Source: Mordavella massiliensis
Lineage (GTDB): Bacteria > Bacillota > Clostridia > Lachnospirales > Lachnospiraceae
Length of the DNA stretch: 64,000 nucleotides
Direction: 5' to 3'
NCBI RefSeq assembly: GCF_016902415.1
Contig: NZ_JACJLV010000002.1
Location: forward strand, 62,001 to 126,000
Shown: positions 51,607 to 60,421 of the stretch, one piece after another
Layout: each line of letters begins with the position of its first letter
How positions within the stretch are numbered: position 1 is the first letter of the stretch
Position numbers and translations under genes: made by a program
Notes under the pieces: generated by a model
What the model saw: only the letters and a program-made list of their open reading frames with translations
Told to the model about the DNA's origin: nothing
Databases searched by the model: none

Positions 51607-53049
51607 ATGAATACAAAGATGATACGATACATACTTGCGAAAATGTTGGGAGTAGAGGCGCTTTTGCTTCTGCTTCCTGCGTTTGTTTCGCTGTTATACC
51701 GTGAGACGGAAGGGATCTATTTCCTGATACCGGCGGCGGTGCTTACGGTGATCTACCTGCTGGCCGGGAGAAAGAAACCAAAGCAGGCGGAGATTTACGG
51801 GAAAGAAGGAATGGTGGTAGTGGCAAGCGCCTGGATCTTATGGTCCATGTTCGGCGCCCTGCCGTTTACCCTTTCCGGATGCATCCCGAATTATATTGAT
51901 GCGTTATTTGAAACAGTTTCCGGATTTACCACCACCGGGTCCACCATCCTGACGGATGTGGAAGCGCTGCCCCAGGGCATGCTGTTCTGGCGCAGCTTTA
52001 CCCACTGGGTGGGAGGCATGGGCGTGCTGGTATTTGTCATGGTGCTGACGTCCTTTGATAAGAACTCCATGGTGCTGATGCGGGCGGAGGTGCCAGGACC
52101 GGAGAAGGATAAGCTGGCGCCGAAGATGATGACCAATGCCAGGATCCTGTACGGCATGTATCTTGGACTGTCGATCATCCAGGTGGTCCTTTTGCTCTTT
52201 GGGGGCATGAACCTGTTTGACAGCCTGATCCATACCTTCGGAACCGCGGGAACCGGAGGATTTTCCAACTATGCGGTCAGCGTGGCATATTTTGACAGCG
52301 CATACATTGACGGCGTGATCACGGTATTTATGATCCTGTTCGGTATTAACTTCAGTCTGTATTACCTTCTTTTGCTGCGGGAGTTTAAGCCGGTATGGAA
52401 AAATGAAGAGCTCCGGACGTATCTGGGGATCATCCTGGCGTCGGCGCTGATCATTACCGTAAATATTAACTATATCTACGGCAATCCGGTGACCTCTTTC
52501 CGCTACGCGATCTTCCAGGTGGCTTCTATTATTACGACCACTGGATTTGCTACGGCCAACTATGTGGAGTGGCCCTGGCTGTCCCAGACGATACTGATGT
52601 TCCTGATGGTAGTGGGAGCCTGTGCGTCCTCCACAGGAGGCGGTATCAAGGTGTCCCGGCTGATCATGGCTGTGAAGGGGATCAAGCGGGAAGTGATGCA
52701 GCTTCTCCACCCCAAGTCTGTCAATATTATCCGTGTCAATGGGAAAAAAGTGAGTGGAGATGTGGTGCGGGTCGTGTTCGTATTTCTGGCTGCCTATGCG
52801 CTGATCTTTATGTTGTCCGTGATCGTGGTGTCTGCTGACAATTTTGACTTTACCACAACATTTTCTGCGGTTCTTACGACCATTGGAAATGTAGGACCTG
52901 GAATGGAGCTGGTGGGACCCCTGGGAAGCTTTGCGGAGTTTTCTCCATTGTCCAAGCTGGTGTTCTGTTTTGACATGCTGGCGGGACGTCTGGAGATTTT
53001 CCCGTTCCTGTTGCTGTTTACCGTTCCCTTCCGCAGAAATAAGTTTTAA
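51607..53049 (+). CDS. trkH: Trk/Ktr-type potassium transporter TrkH
   Basis: A 480-residue ion-conducting subunit with four membrane-pore-membrane repeats. The four filter loops are visible as ETVSGFTTTGSTIL, HTFGTAGTGGFSN, ITTTGFATANY and TTIGNVGPGM, each with the key glycine. HWVGGMGVLVFVM is conserved. The protein takes up K+ under TrkA control. Its start follows trkA by 20 bases. A membrane protein of unknown function comes directly after. Confidence 0.94.
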   Translation: MNTKMIRYILAKMLGVEALLLLLPAFVSLLYRETEGIYFLIPAAVLTVIYLLAGRKKPKQAEIYGKEGMVVVASAWILWSMFGALPFTLSGCIPNYIDALFETVSGFTTTGSTILTDVEALPQGMLFWRSFTHWVGGMGVLVFVMVLTSFDKNSMVLMRAEVPGPEKDKLAPKMMTNARILYGMYLGLSIIQVVLLLFGGMNLFDSLIHTFGTAGTGGFSNYAVSVAYFDSAYIDGVITVFMILFGINFSLYYLLLLREFKPVWKNEELRTYLGIILASALIITVNINYIYGNPVTSFRYAIFQVASIITTTGFATANYVEWPWLSQTILMFLMVVGACASSTGGGIKVSRLIMAVKGIKREVMQLLHPKSVNIIRVNGKKVSGDVVRVVFVFLAAYALIFMLSVIVVSADNFDFTTTFSAVLTTIGNVGPGMELVGPLGSFAEFSPLSKLVFCFDMLAGRLEIFPFLLLFTVPFRRNKF

Positions 53050-53061
53050 ACGGAGGTTTGC

Positions 53062-54681
53062 ATGAAAGGCAAGAAAAAATTAGTGATCGTTCTGATCGCG
53101 CTCCTTGCGGCCGGCATCTATTATTATGCCGCGCTGCCGGCGGTCAACCTGCACTCATCAGAGACCTGGTTTGCCGCGCTGATCCTGCTGGTGATCCTGG
53201 CTGCTCTTTATATTGGAAGAAAGCGGCCGGAGGTGACAGAACTCAGACATAATAAAGTGTTAAAGGGATTCGGGATCGTGATCCTGGCGCTGGGTATCAT
53301 TTATCTGGCAGGCGCCCTTCTGTCTTCGCCGATCGTAAACGCGAAGAAATACCAGCAGCTGATGACTGTGGAAGAAGGCGAGTTTACAGAGGATATTGAA
53401 GAACTTCCCTATGAGAAGATCCCGATCCTGGACCGGGATACTGCGGTGATCTTAGGCGACCGGAAGATGGGAAGCATGGTGGATATGGTGTCTCAGTTTG
53501 ATGTGGATGACATTTACAGCCAGATCAACTACCAGGACCGGCCCTACCGGGTGACGCCTCTGAAATACGCCAGCATCATCAAGTGGTTTACCAACCGTTC
53601 GGAAGGGATACCGGCCTATATCCGGATCAATATGGCGGATCAGACCACGGAGCTGGTGCAGCTTGAGGAAGGGATCAAATATACCACCAGCGAGCATTTT
53701 AACCGGAATATCTACCGGCATCTCCGGTTCGCCCATCCGACCTACATTTACGGGGAACTGAGTTTTGAGATTGATGAAGAAGGCGTTCCCTACTGGATCG
53801 CTCCGGTGAAGAAGTTCAATATCGGCCTGTTTGGCGGAGAGACGGTGGGAAAAGTGGTGATCTGCAACGCCATCAACGGCGAGATGACCACTTATGATAT
53901 CGAAGACGTGCCCCAGTGGGTAGACCGGGCATATTCCGCGGATCTGCTGGTACAGCTGTTTGATTATTACGGAACTTTGAAGCACGGATTTTTAAACAGT
54001 GTGCTCAGCCAGAAGGACTGCCTGAAGACTACGGACGGATATAATTATCTGGCGCTGGACGATGACGTGTGGATGTACACCGGCGTGACCAGCGTGAATC
54101 AGGATCAGTCGAATGTAGGGTTTGTTCTTTCCAACCAGAGGACCATGGAGACCAGATATTATGAGGTAGAGGGGGCCACCGAGGCGGCGGCAATGTCGTC
54201 TGCGGAAGGACAGGTGCAGAACCTGCAGTACAAAGCGACCTTCCCGCTGCTGTTAAACATTTCCGATGCGCCCACGTATCTGCTGTCTTTGAAGGATTCG
54301 GCAGGGCTGGTGAAAAAGTATGCGATGGTCAATGTACAGCAGTACCAGATCGTGGCCATCGGCGACAGCATCGGCCAGTGCGAGGATAATTATCTGGAAC
54401 TGCTGCTTGGCAACGGCATCAAAGAAGTGGAGCAGGATACCCGAAAGGAAGAGACACTGACAGGTAAGGTGACGAAAGTTGCCCAGGCGGTACTGGAAGG
54501 CTCTTCGCATTATTATCTGATGGTGGAAGGGTCTGACGCGATCTTTGACGTGCCGGTGGCGGATTTTATAGACGTGATCCGGGTGGAGCCTGGCATGGAG
54601 ATAACGATAGAATATAAAGAAGGAAAGAAAACCAATACGGTAACTGCCCTGGAACTTGCCACGGCAGAAGCGGGGTTATAG
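53062..54681 (+). CDS. Unrecognised membrane-anchored protein beside trkAH
   Basis: A 539-residue protein I do not recognise. Three hydrophobic helices lie at about 6-25, 37-52 and 68-88; the remaining 450 residues are soluble and, by the positive-inside pattern (KGKKK at the start), probably outside the membrane. The soluble part is rich in aromatic residues and acidic surface, with blocks such as DRPYRVTPLKYASIIKWF, YIRINMADQTTELV, YGELSFEIDEEGVPYWIAPVKKF, and a C-terminal small-domain-like stretch (residues about 458-530) resembling an OB-type beta fold. No catalytic motif is seen. CGGAGG lies before the ATG, 12 bases after trkH, so it is co-transcribed with potassium uptake. A role in sensing or membrane homeostasis is conjecture. 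Confidence 0.8.
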   Translation: MKGKKKLVIVLIALLAAGIYYYAALPAVNLHSSETWFAALILLVILAALYIGRKRPEVTELRHNKVLKGFGIVILALGIIYLAGALLSSPIVNAKKYQQLMTVEEGEFTEDIEELPYEKIPILDRDTAVILGDRKMGSMVDMVSQFDVDDIYSQINYQDRPYRVTPLKYASIIKWFTNRSEGIPAYIRINMADQTTELVQLEEGIKYTTSEHFNRNIYRHLRFAHPTYIYGELSFEIDEEGVPYWIAPVKKFNIGLFGGETVGKVVICNAINGEMTTYDIEDVPQWVDRAYSADLLVQLFDYYGTLKHGFLNSVLSQKDCLKTTDGYNYLALDDDVWMYTGVTSVNQDQSNVGFVLSNQRTMETRYYEVEGATEAAAMSSAEGQVQNLQYKATFPLLLNISDAPTYLLSLKDSAGLVKKYAMVNVQQYQIVAIGDSIGQCEDNYLELLLGNGIKEVEQDTRKEETLTGKVTKVAQAVLEGSSHYYLMVEGSDAIFDVPVADFIDVIRVEPGMEITIEYKEGKKTNTVTALELATAEAGL

Positions 54682-54682
54682 C

Positions 54683-55615
54683 ATGGAATTAAGTCTTTTG
54701 CTGGGGGAACAGATCGTCGTCATCTTTTTGATGATGGCGATCGGCTATGTAATCGTAAAAACTGGATTTTTTCAGGTGGAGGACAGTAAGGTTCTGTCCA
54801 ATCTGGTGATCTACATCTGTTTTCCCTGTGTAATGATCGATTCTTTTCAGATCGAACTTACACAGCGGACGGCGGCAGGGCTTGCGATCGCTGTCGTGGC
54901 AGCTGCGGCCGCCCATCTGTTCATGATCGTTGTGGTATGGCTTCTGGGGAAACCGCTGGGATTTAACCGCATCGAAAAAGTGTCCATTATCTACACCAAC
55001 GCAGGGTATCTGGTGATCCCGCTGGTCAGCTCGGTGCTGGGGGAAGAATGGGTTTTCTATACCACGGCTTTCCTGCTGGTGCAGAACATCCTGACCTGGA
55101 CCCACTGCGTCAGCGTGCTGAAAGGCCGGAATGAGACGGATATCAAAAGTATCCTTCTGAATCCCAACATGATCGCTCTGGCGATCGGGCTTGTACTCTT
55201 TGTCGGAGGGATCCGGCTGCCGCTGATCCTGGACTCCTGTGTGGCAGGATTCAGCAACGTGGTCACGCCCACCAGCATGCTGGTGATCGGTATGGTGATC
55301 GGGGATGTGGATCTGAAGTGGGTATTCCGGCAGAAACGGCCTTATCTGATCTGCCTGATCCGTCTGGTGCTGATCCCCATGACCTTTGCCGTGGCGCTGG
55401 GACTGGCGGGAAGAATGCTCCCCCATGCAGACACAGAATACATCCTGATGATCGTGCTGATCGCCGTGGCAGCGCCGGTGGCGGCCATGATCACGCAGCT
55501 GGCACAGGTCTACGACCAGGACGTAAGATATGCCAGTGTCATCAACGTCATGTCGGTCATCTTCTGTATCATAACCATGCCGCTGACCATCTTGCTGTAT
55601 GAAATGATAATTTAG
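54683..55615 (+). CDS. AEC family transporter (auxin-efflux-carrier type)
   Basis: A 310-residue membrane protein with about ten helices in two inverted halves. MAIGYVIVKTGFFQVEDSKVLSNLVIYICFPCVMIDSF at the start and NAGYLVIPLVSSVLGEEWVFYTTAFLLVQNILTWT are typical of bacterial AEC proteins, some of which carry malate or other organic acids. ATG 54683 is one base after the previous stop, so it is the last gene of trkA-trkH-X-AEC. A palindrome at 55629 probably ends the transcript. Confidence 0.85.
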   Translation: MELSLLLGEQIVVIFLMMAIGYVIVKTGFFQVEDSKVLSNLVIYICFPCVMIDSFQIELTQRTAAGLAIAVVAAAAAHLFMIVVVWLLGKPLGFNRIEKVSIIYTNAGYLVIPLVSSVLGEEWVFYTTAFLLVQNILTWTHCVSVLKGRNETDIKSILLNPNMIALAIGLVLFVGGIRLPLILDSCVAGFSNVVTPTSMLVIGMVIGDVDLKWVFRQKRPYLICLIRLVLIPMTFAVALGLAGRMLPHADTEYILMIVLIAVAAPVAAMITQLAQVYDQDVRYASVINVMSVIFCIITMPLTILLYEMII

Positions 55616-55628
55616 CGCTTTAAACCAT

Positions 55629-55674
55629 TAAAATGGGGACGGGGGATTTTTGAAAATCCCCCGTCCCCATTTTA
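55629..55674. repeat. REP-like palindromic element, copy B
   Basis: A perfect inverted repeat with 22-base arms (55629-55650, 55653-55674) and a two-base loop, carrying AAATGGGGACGGGGG and its complement. It shares AATGGGGACG/CGTCCCCATT with the copies at 19197 and 60336. It lies 13 bases after the AEC stop and includes the TAA stop codon (55674-55672) of the capA-like gene on the minus strand, so it sits at the 3' ends of two convergent genes. Confidence 0.85.
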
Positions 55675-56913
55675 CGATTGTATCTTCTGGCTGTATTCGT
55701 TGATCTTATCCAGCACCCGCTGCTTTTCTTCTCCCTCCAGCGGAACCGGGCAGTAGTCGTTTTTGTCCGATGAGGAGGTGATGGAGCAGGGAATGATCTG
55801 GATCTGGTCGTCCATGATCCGTTCTCCATTCTGGAAGGTAAAGGTCTGCTGAAAGATCATGGAGTCTGTATCAGAGGGATTGGAATTTCCTCCGAAGCAG
55901 AAATTTCCAAGGCTGTAGGCGATGTATGCGCCGTTATATTTTTCGATGCCCTGCAGTACGTGGGGGTGATGCCCGATCACAAGGTCCGCGCCCTGGTCTA
56001 CGGCGTAATGGGCCAGTTCTTTTTGGATGTCGTTTGGCACGTATTCTTTTTCAATCCCCCAGTGGAAATTGATGATGATCAGCTGCGCACCGGCTGCTTT
56101 GAGGGCCTTGATATTCTCCTGGATCTGCGACTTTTTGTCCAGGTGTCCGGCCAGCTCGTAGATGCCGGTCAGCCCCACTTTTACGCCTTTGATATCAAGG
56201 ATCTTGATATGTTCGTAGCCGAAGGTGATGATCCCGGCGTTTTCCAGGGCCTGCACCGTGTCCGTGTAGCTTTGCTCCCCGTAGTCATAGCTGTGGTTAT
56301 TTGCCAGGTTGGCGGCTTCCACGGAACTTCCGGAGAGGATGGAGGCATACTCGGCCGGCGCTTTGAATGCGTAGGTCTTATCCTGCCGGTTCTCGGATCC
56401 GGTCAGGGTTCCTTCCATATTTACGATGGAGAGGTCGTCCTGTTCCAGGATCGGCCGGACATGCTGAAAGAAATAGTCCGGGCCGTGCTGCTCATAATAA
56501 GCGTTCAGGCTGGTGGAATGGGCAAAACCTTCGTCCGTTCCCAGCGTGCAGTCTCCCATGGAACTGACGGTCAATGAGACGGGCTCCCCGGAAAATACCG
56601 GCTCGTCGGTGTTGATCACCAGAGGTTTTACTTCGACTTCCGGTTCGGCTTCTTCTCCCTTTTCATCAGCTTCGGCCTGGAGATCCTTGTCCTTTCCGGA
56701 ATCTTTTTTGGCCTCCGCCTTTTTTTCTGACGCTTCTTTGATGGATTCTGCAAGTGTGGCGACGGCATTTCCGATCTTTGGCGCGACGACGCGGATGCCC
56801 TGAATCAGGACCAGAGCCGCGCAAATCAGAAGAATGGCATAAAAAACAAGGCGGATCCGCCTGTTCCGCCTGCGCCGTTTTCTGTTTCTTTTTGCATCTT
56901 TGATCCCGCTCAT
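55672..56913 (-). CDS. CapA family metallophosphatase-like surface protein
   Basis: A 413-residue membrane-anchored protein. A very basic start (KRNRKRRRRNRRIR) precedes one helix (about 24-45), then an acidic linker to about residue 100 and the CapA domain. Metal-site motifs are MGDCTLGTD (the first Asp), NMEGTLTG, NLANNHSYDYG, NFHWGIEKEY and GHHPHVLQG. CapA proteins are linked to poly-gamma-glutamate synthesis, but no capBC genes are near, so this is a CapA-fold phosphoesterase of unknown substrate outside the cell. Its stop codon is within the palindrome at 55629-55674. Confidence 0.87.
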   Translation of the reverse strand: MSGIKDAKRNRKRRRRNRRIRLVFYAILLICAALVLIQGIRVVAPKIGNAVATLAESIKEASEKKAEAKKDSGKDKDLQAEADEKGEEAEPEVEVKPLVINTDEPVFSGEPVSLTVSSMGDCTLGTDEGFAHSTSLNAYYEQHGPDYFFQHVRPILEQDDLSIVNMEGTLTGSENRQDKTYAFKAPAEYASILSGSSVEAANLANNHSYDYGEQSYTDTVQALENAGIITFGYEHIKILDIKGVKVGLTGIYELAGHLDKKSQIQENIKALKAAGAQLIIINFHWGIEKEYVPNDIQKELAHYAVDQGADLVIGHHPHVLQGIEKYNGAYIAYSLGNFCFGGNSNPSDTDSMIFQQTFTFQNGERIMDDQIQIIPCSITSSSDKNDYCPVPLEGEEKQRVLDKINEYSQKIQS

Positions 56914-56948
56914 TCTTTTGTACCTGCAGATTTTTCTGATAAAAGAAA

Positions 56949-56981
56949 GCAGGCAGCCCTTTCCCCGGACTGCCTGCCTTT
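56949..56981 (-). terminator. Terminator after the small P-loop gene
   Basis: GCAGGCAG (56949-56956) and CTGCCTGC (56970-56977) form an eight-pair stem. On the minus strand it is followed by TTTCTTTT, so it ends the P-loop gene; on the plus strand a T run also follows. Confidence 0.75.
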
Positions 56982-57023
56982 TCCCCTTGTAGTAATTCTC
57001 TTCTGATGCAGGAGAGTGTGTGA

Positions 57024-57446
57024 TTAATTCAGATAGCAGCAGCCCTCGCCGATCACGCCTTCTACTTCGGCCTTTTCAGCGCTTACGCTTACATAAAAGT
57101 CGATGCCGCATTCTTTGGAAATGTCTTCCAGTGCAGCGATGACTGCCGGAAGATTCTGAAGGCTGATGTCAGCGTGTTTCAGGATGCCGTCGATAAATAC
57201 GCATTCGATATCGTGGTTGGAACTGTACATTCCATATAAAAATCCAATGTAGTTGTCTGTGTTCTTGATGGCCGGAAGGTCGTCCATGCAGATGGTGCGG
57301 ATGTTGAAGTCTACGCTTGTTGTGTCGCGGTGTGTCTTCTTAATAAATACGACATTACCGTTGCAGTTCTTTGCCGCCTCATTTGCCTTCTCGATCATGA
57401 TCTGTGTTTTTCCTGTGCCTTTCGGTCCTGTTAATAAATTTACCAT
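57024..57446 (-). CDS. Small P-loop ATP-binding protein of unknown role
   Basis: A 140-residue single-domain protein. The Walker A motif LLTGPKGTGKTQIM (4-17) is perfect and the Walker B-like strand is IECVFIDGIL (about 80-89). It is similar to small Lachnospiraceae P-loop proteins sometimes labelled PilT-like or simply ATP-binding; I know of no proven function. There is no membrane segment and the gene stands alone between a promoter and a terminator. ATG 57446 is eight bases after AGGAGAG; a GTG three codons earlier is in frame. Confidence 0.78.
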   Translation of the reverse strand: MVNLLTGPKGTGKTQIMIEKANEAAKNCNGNVVFIKKTHRDTTSVDFNIRTICMDDLPAIKNTDNYIGFLYGMYSSNHDIECVFIDGILKHADISLQNLPAVIAALEDISKECGIDFYVSVSAEKAEVEGVIGEGCCYLN

Positions 57447-57508
57447 GGTAAACACTCTCCTTTATGTATCTTATTTACTGAAAACCTCAGTACGATTAAC
57501 TTATATCC

Positions 57509-57537
57509 ATTATACACGAAAGAGGGTAAGGTAACAA
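57509..57537 (-). promoter_or_regulatory. Promoter for the small P-loop gene
   Basis: On the minus strand: TTGTTA (57537-57532), a 17-base spacer and consensus TATAAT (57514-57509), leaving about 60 bases before the start codon. Confidence 0.65.
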
Positions 57538-57583
57538 CCAGAAAATGAGTTTTTCAGACGGTTTAGATCAGCAAAATTACCAC

Positions 57584-57612
57584 TTGACTTATTTTAATGT
57601 TCTCCGTATAAT
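57584..57612 (+). promoter_or_regulatory. Promoter of the leuS T-box transcript
   Basis: TTGACT (57584-57589), a 17-base spacer and consensus TATAAT (57607-57612), starting transcription near 57619. Confidence 0.75.
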
Positions 57613-57617
57613 TTATA

Positions 57618-57873
57618 AGGTAATATTAAAAAAGACGAAGAAGAGGAATAGTAAGAGCCTATCGTTTTCAGAGAGCTGCCGGTCGCTGCGAGGCAGTAAA
57701 CGTAATCTCCCAACTGGCCTTGGAGTTCTTCTGCCGAACCGGAAAGCAGTAGGCAGGAGCGGGACTTCCCGTTACAGGAGACAATGAGTGCATATGGATG
57801 CCGCGTCCGTATGAATAAGAGTGGTACCACGGAAATCAAGCCTTTTCGTCTCTTCAGAGATGGAAAGGCTTTT
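57618..57873 (+). promoter_or_regulatory. T-box leader, leucine-responsive
   Basis: The T-box AAGAGTGGTACCACGG is at 57817-57832. A terminator follows: AAGCCTTT (57838-57845) with AAAGGCTT (57864-57871) and a short T run. Near the 5' end AGAGAGCTGCC and GGCAG make a short hairpin with a GGTCGCTGCGA loop (57670-57695). The likely specifier is CTC (Leu) at 57707-57709 in the context AAT-CTC-CC. Uncharged tRNA-Leu would permit read-through into leuS. Confidence 0.92.
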
Positions 57874-57904
57874 CATATGTCATCAGAAAGTGAGGAGTGA
57901 AACA

Positions 57905-60334
57905 ATGTCAAAAGTACCTTATAACCATAAGGCAATCGAGAAAAAATGGCATGACATCTGGGAAAAGAACCCGGTGAACACCAAAGTGGATGAAAATGGA
58001 AACAAAAAGGAGAAGTATTACTGTCTGGATATGTTCCCGTATCCTTCCGGCAACGGTCTTCATGTAGGACACTGGAGAGGCTATGTGATCTCTGATGTCT
58101 GGAGCCGTTATAAGCTGCAGCAGGGCTACTATCTGATCCACCCCATGGGATGGGATGCGTTCGGCCTTCCGGCAGAGAACTACGCCATCAAGATGGGCGT
58201 GCACCCGGCTGTTTCCACGGCTGAGAATATTAAGCACATCAAAGAGCAGATCAACCAGATCGCGGCTCTCTATGACTGGGACCGCGAGGTCAACACCACA
58301 GATCCGGACTATTATAAATGGACCCAGTGGATTTTTGTAAAAATGTTTAAGGAAGGCCTTGCCTATGAGAAGGAATTCCCGATCAACTGGTGTCCGTCCT
58401 GTAAGACCGGCCTTGCCAATGAAGAGGTTGTAAATGGAAAATGCGAGCGCTGCGGCGCTGAGGTGACCAAGAAGAATCTGCGTCAGTGGATGCTGAAGAT
58501 CACCGCATACGCAGAGCGTCTCCTCCAGGATCTGGATAAGCTGGACTGGCCGGAGAAGGTAAAGAAGATGCAGACCGACTGGATCGGCAAATCTTACGGC
58601 GCTGAGGTGGATTTCCCCATCGAAGGAAGAGAAGAGAAGATCACAGTCTACACTACCAGACCGGACACCCTTCACGGCGCTACCTTCATGGTGCTGGCGC
58701 CGGAGCATGAACTGGCAAAAGAACTGGCTACAGACGAGACAAAAGAGGCAGTAGAACAATACATTTACGAAGCATCCATGAAGTCCAACGTAGACCGGAT
58801 GCAGGATAAGGAAAAGACCGGTGTGTTTACCGGAAGCTATGCCATCAATCCGATCAACGGCAAGAAGGTGCCGATCTGGCTGTCTGATTATGTACTGGCT
58901 GATTATGGTACCGGAGCCATCATGTGCGTGCCTGCCCATGACGACCGTGACTTTGAGTTTGCGACAAAGTTCGGCATTCCGATCGTTCAGGTTATCGCAA
59001 AGGACGGCAAAGAGATTGAAAATATGACCGAAGCCTATACCGAGGCGTCCGGGATCATGATTAATTCCGGCGAATGGAACGGCATGGAGTCTTCTGTCCT
59101 GAAAAAAGAAGGCCCTCATATCATTGAGGAAAAAGGGATCGGACGCGCAACCGTGAACTACAAGCTGCGCGACTGGGTATTCTCCCGTCAGAGATACTGG
59201 GGAGAGCCGATCCCGATCATTCACTGCCCGCACTGCGGCAATGTGCCGGTGCCGGAAGAAGAACTGCCGCTTCGCCTGCCGGAGGTAGAGTCCTACGAAC
59301 CTACCGGAACCGGAGAATCTCCGCTGGCAGCCATCGACGACTGGGTAAACTGCAAATGTCCGGTCTGCGGGGCGGATGCCAAGCGGGAGACTAATACCAT
59401 GCCCCAGTGGGCAGGATCTTCCTGGTACTTCCTGCGCTATGTGGACAATCACAATGACAAGGAACTGGTATCCAGAGAAAAAGCAGACGAGATGCTGCCG
59501 GTAGATATGTACATCGGCGGCGTGGAGCATGCGGTGCTTCATCTGCTGTACGCAAGATTTTACACCAAATTCCTGTGCGACATCGGTGTGGTAGACTTTG
59601 ACGAGCCGTTCCACAAGCTGTTCAACCAGGGAATGATCACCGGAAAGAACGGCATTAAGATGAGTAAATCCAAAGGAAATGTGGTATCTCCGGACGATCT
59701 GGTCAGAGACTACGGCTGCGATTCCCTTAGAATGTATGAGCTGTTCGTAGGGCCGCCGGAACTGGATGCAGAGTGGGACGACCGGGGAATCGACGGCGTC
59801 AACCGCTTCCTGAAACGTCTGTGGAATCTGGTACAGGACAGCAAAGAAGCAGACATCAAGGCAACCAAAGATATGATCAAAGAACGCCACAGACTGGTAT
59901 ACGACATCACCACCCGTCTGGAAAGCTTCAGCCTGAATACGGCCATCTCTGGATTTATGGAGCATAACAATAACCTGATCGAGATCGCCAAGAAAGAGGG
60001 CGGGATCGATAAAGAAACTCTCTCCACCATGGCAGTCCTGCTGTCGCCATTTGCGCCGCACATCGCAGAAGAGATCTGGGAGCAGTTAGGACACGAAGGC
60101 AGCGTATTCCGCGCCGGATGGCCCACCTACGATGAAGAAGCCATGAAGGATGACGAAGTAGAAGTGCCGGTACAGATCAACGGCAAGACCAGAGCGGTCA
60201 TCTCCATTTCCGCAGATATTTCCAAGGAAGACGCCATCGCAGCCGGAAAAGCCGCTGTGGCAGATAAGCTGACCGGAACCATTATCAAGGAGATCTATGT
60301 GCCGAAGAAGATCATAAATATTGTGCAGAAATAG
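57905..60334 (+). CDS. leuS: Leucyl-tRNA synthetase
   Basis: An 809-residue class I synthetase. The HIGH-type motif is PYPSGNGLHVGH (about 39-50), the zinc-type cysteines are CPSC and CERC (around 165-190), the CP1 editing domain spans roughly 220-420 (TTRPDTLHGATFMV), a second Cys cluster HCPHC/CPVC is at about 445-485, and KMSKSKGNV carries the KMSKS loop. The C-terminal anticodon domain ends normally. ATG 57905 is chosen because the upstream in-frame stretch is T-box leader. A palindrome starts two bases after the stop. Confidence 0.97.
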   Translation: MSKVPYNHKAIEKKWHDIWEKNPVNTKVDENGNKKEKYYCLDMFPYPSGNGLHVGHWRGYVISDVWSRYKLQQGYYLIHPMGWDAFGLPAENYAIKMGVHPAVSTAENIKHIKEQINQIAALYDWDREVNTTDPDYYKWTQWIFVKMFKEGLAYEKEFPINWCPSCKTGLANEEVVNGKCERCGAEVTKKNLRQWMLKITAYAERLLQDLDKLDWPEKVKKMQTDWIGKSYGAEVDFPIEGREEKITVYTTRPDTLHGATFMVLAPEHELAKELATDETKEAVEQYIYEASMKSNVDRMQDKEKTGVFTGSYAINPINGKKVPIWLSDYVLADYGTGAIMCVPAHDDRDFEFATKFGIPIVQVIAKDGKEIENMTEAYTEASGIMINSGEWNGMESSVLKKEGPHIIEEKGIGRATVNYKLRDWVFSRQRYWGEPIPIIHCPHCGNVPVPEEELPLRLPEVESYEPTGTGESPLAAIDDWVNCKCPVCGADAKRETNTMPQWAGSSWYFLRYVDNHNDKELVSREKADEMLPVDMYIGGVEHAVLHLLYARFYTKFLCDIGVVDFDEPFHKLFNQGMITGKNGIKMSKSKGNVVSPDDLVRDYGCDSLRMYELFVGPPELDAEWDDRGIDGVNRFLKRLWNLVQDSKEADIKATKDMIKERHRLVYDITTRLESFSLNTAISGFMEHNNNLIEIAKKEGGIDKETLSTMAVLLSPFAPHIAEEIWEQLGHEGSVFRAGWPTYDEEAMKDDEVEVPVQINGKTRAVISISADISKEDAIAAGKAAVADKLTGTIIKEIYVPKKIINIVQK

Positions 60335-60335
60335 G

Positions 60336-60420
60336 CGAATGGGGACGTAGTAAAATGCAAAAGTACTACGTCCCAAATTGCGTTTTACGGTGTCCCAAAT
60401 TGCATTTTACCCTGTACCCG
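60336..60420. repeat. REP-like palindromic element, copy C
   Basis: GAATGGGGACGTAG opens the element. GGGACGTAGTA (60342-60352) pairs with TACTACGTCCC (60364-60374). It continues with two tandem, nearly identical units of about 21 bases built on CCCAAATTGC(G/A)TTTTAC and ends CCCTGTACCC, as copy A does. One arm has decayed relative to copy A (CCCAAA for CCCCATT). It begins just after the leuS stop codon. Confidence 0.8.
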
Positions 60421-60421
60421 A

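Noticed and set aside
57908-60061. A 717-codon open frame on the minus strand
   Set aside because: It lies wholly antisense to leuS, whose motifs are complete. It has no ribosome site and no family similarity; it arises from codon bias.
19197-60420. Palindromes as insertion sequences
   Set aside because: They are 46-85 bases with no coding capacity and no target duplications that I can see; REP-like or terminator elements fit better.
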